Of a stretch of DNA of 64,000 nucleotides, positions 62,125 through 64,000 are shown piece by piece. The position numbers were made by a program, and so were the translations under genes. Source of the stretch: Cruorifilaria tuberocauda (lineage: Eukaryota > Nematoda > Chromadorea > Rhabditida > Onchocercidae); contig JABVXU010000237.1 in NCBI GenBank assembly GCA_013365365.1, positions 18,976 through 82,975 of the forward strand. Direction: 5' to 3'. Each line of letters opens with the position of its first letter. The stretch's first letter is position 1. The notes beneath the pieces were generated by a model. That model made no database searches. It saw only the letters and a program-made list of their open reading frames with translations, and was not told the DNA's origin.

Positions 62125-64000
62125 CTAAAACGTTAATCAAAATTAAATTTTTACTTAAAGAAAGGAAAAATCAATTAGTCGGCAATAAATGATAGATAAC
62201 AGAGGAAATATGATCTCATTAATATTAAAAAACTCCGTATATATAATAACAATTAAGAGAAAGGACATTTTTAGGTGCTGACTTACTGACCAGTTTTCAG
62301 TAAAAATAATAATCTAAAATTATATCATATTTAAGTGAAATTTTACTCAGCAAAATTCTATGCTAAAGTTATCATTTGATAAGAATGATTCAATCGCTGA
62401 CCTTTTTTTCGCTGACATTTGGAAACAACTGGATCGTTTTACGAATTTACACGTATAAATAATAATGATAATCATTCATTAGATCATTTATAGCAAAACT
62501 TTTAGCAACAAATTTTGCATGAGTTTTTAATTTTAAAAGTTTTGCATGAAATAATTAAAGTAAATCAAACGGTTTATTTATATAAACGGACCGACGATCA
62601 ATTTCTTCACAATTTATCATTATTGACTGATCACTTAATAAGCAATCGTTCTCATTGATATCTATCAGCACCTATCATTCATTTCCATTCTTGCAATAAT
62701 TTATTCGGCAATAATTTATTTTCTAGTGCTTCATACTGCGCATACAAAATATATGTCTATGTTAATGTATACTTCATAAAAGTTAATCTTTAGGTAAACA
62801 CGTTAGTGATCTGATCGGATAGATTACTTTGGCTGTATTAATTGTTTGTCAAAGATTCTATGATAGAATATATAAAATTACGGCCTTTTCACTTTCTTCT
62901 TCAATTTAACAATAATGCTACGGTCATTTTTATTAAAAAAGCATACATTTCTCGAGGTCTTTTCTCTTATCTTAGAAAATATAGTCTTCTATGGATTGTT
63001 ACGGTACTCCCCACTTCGTATACTGTTCTTGAGAATCAAGAAATTTTCCCTTTCAATGTTTCTTCCATGATTTTAGTCTTTACTAAGTGCAAAAAAACCA
63101 CAATCAAAGGGATTAGCAATTAATAAGTAGTTAATGATTGCTTTAATTTTGCAGAACATTTCAAACATTAGATCTTTAAATTATCAGTAATTTACATAGC
63201 TTGACGATTACAGTTTACCTTCATCGCTAACTTAATATCCAACTGATATAAAAAATCTCTAATCTAATAATTAGAAAATAAAAAAAAGAAATGGAAACAA
63301 AAGCATACATGCTCTATATCGAAAAATTCGGAATAAATGGTTATGATAATTAAAATATCGAATTCATAACTAATCAAGTTGATGCTTTCGAAGCAAAAAT
63401 TATTAAAAGATAATAAAAAGAATTATGTGATTACAACAACTGACCTGAGCTCGGCATCGTACTGTATGTGATTATTAGACCATGTATATTGCAGTAAGTA
63501 TATTGAAATAACCCCGTTTGTTGCTTCGGACGTTATAAAATATTGTAAATTTCGCTAATCAATACAATTACAGAATGTAGGAACTTGTCCTGGCTTCTGG
63601 ATCAAGTCGAAGAGAGCCAGAAGTATGCAACTCAGAGTCCGGAGATAGTGAAAAATCCAAACACGACTTCTTAATTATAAAATACAAACAGACACCAATT
63701 CTTTATTAATGTCAATGATTATTTTAATTGATTTATCACATTCATCTTGTCAACGAACTAATTGGTCCTTCCCTTAATGAAAAGCAAATCAATAATGAGC
63801 GCTTGAATTTCTTCCTACTATACAATCAATTTCATAATTTACGCAACAACGATTGCTTTATACCTCGCACTGCTATAAACTGAAATAACAAAGTTGGAGC
63901 AACAATGGGTCAAGTGAAATAATTTCACTAATGATGTTATTTCTAGCTTGGAATAACGCTGTACTGAATAAATATGCAGTAATTAGATCAGAACGATGAT
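62125..64000. other. Upstream region of the BAR gene with candidate 5' exons
   Basis: A minus-strand segment at 63445-63554 ends in AG followed by GTCAGT and joins the first BAR exon in phase, giving a frame that reads HIQYDAELS before DTKKDD. Another open segment around 63570-63660 reads LSPDSELHTSGSLRLDPEA, which looks coding. I could not link it to the next exon or find a start codon. The plus-strand frame at 62842-63123 shows no family signal. Confidence 0.3.

Noticed and set aside
62842..63123. 93-codon plus-strand frame opposite the BAR gene's upstream region
   Set aside because: No ATG at its reported start, no domain, and it lies opposite the presumed 5' region of a better-supported gene.
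1..64000. Transfer-RNA or ribosomal-RNA genes
   Set aside because: Looking for tRNA B-box-like sequence and rRNA-like stretches gave nothing convincing by eye; a covariance-model scan would be decisive.

Overview
This is AT-rich animal DNA from a nematode, most plausibly a filarial/spirurid (clade III) worm. The genes have many short exons separated by AT-rich introns, usually GT...AG with a T-rich acceptor ending TTTCAG or TTTTAG. Two families here are nematode-typical: an Srab/Sra-type serpentine receptor and an NRF-6-type acyltransferase. The species call is inference. I rebuilt exon models by hand from conserved protein motifs and checked splice phases; almost every junction closes in phase.

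Layout. 1.2-3.2 kb (minus): a complete six-exon chemoreceptor-class GPCR. 6.4-12.0 kb (plus): an NRF-6-like membrane acyltransferase (NRF domain plus acyltransferase-3 domain, 13 exons), probably with a separate signal-peptide exon at 6.4 kb. Two diverged copies of a ~300-bp repeat lie in inverted orientation around its main body. 15.8-16.5 kb (minus): a compact three-exon gene for a secreted cystine-knot protein resembling a glycoprotein-hormone (GPB5/thyrostimulin) beta subunit. 19.0-27.4 kb (minus): a muscarinic (GAR-type) acetylcholine receptor of about twelve exons. 27.4-42 kb: a long AT-rich stretch with no gene I can support. About 42 kb: a possible degenerate retroelement fragment. 46.4-48.7 kb: a compositionally distinct island of purine tracts and CA/GT/CTGT microsatellites. 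52.4-53.6 kb (plus): a long exon for a FLYWCH-like Cys/His protein with an AT-hook-like motif and SUMO-type motifs. 53.9-56.9 kb (plus): eight exons of a 3-phosphoglycerate dehydrogenase (PHGDH) homologue that lacks the first ~100 residues of the family. 60.0-62.1 kb (minus): a BAR-domain protein.

Themes. The window carries three signalling genes (chemoreceptor, muscarinic receptor, hormone-like ligand), a membrane lipid/xenobiotic-type acyltransferase, a membrane-curvature protein and a nuclear-looking protein next to a serine-biosynthesis enzyme. These are ordinary dispersed loci with no visible operon. The items most worth a second look are: (i) the FLYWCH-like exon and the N-terminally incomplete PHGDH join in phase, have no AATAAA between them, and may be one chimeric gene; (ii) that PHGDH has Lys where the family has its catalytic Arg; (iii) the muscarinic receptor gene has GG where the AG acceptor should be, directly before the exon with the conserved extracellular-loop Cys; (iv) the small hormone-like gene; (v) the inverted repeat around the acyltransferase gene.
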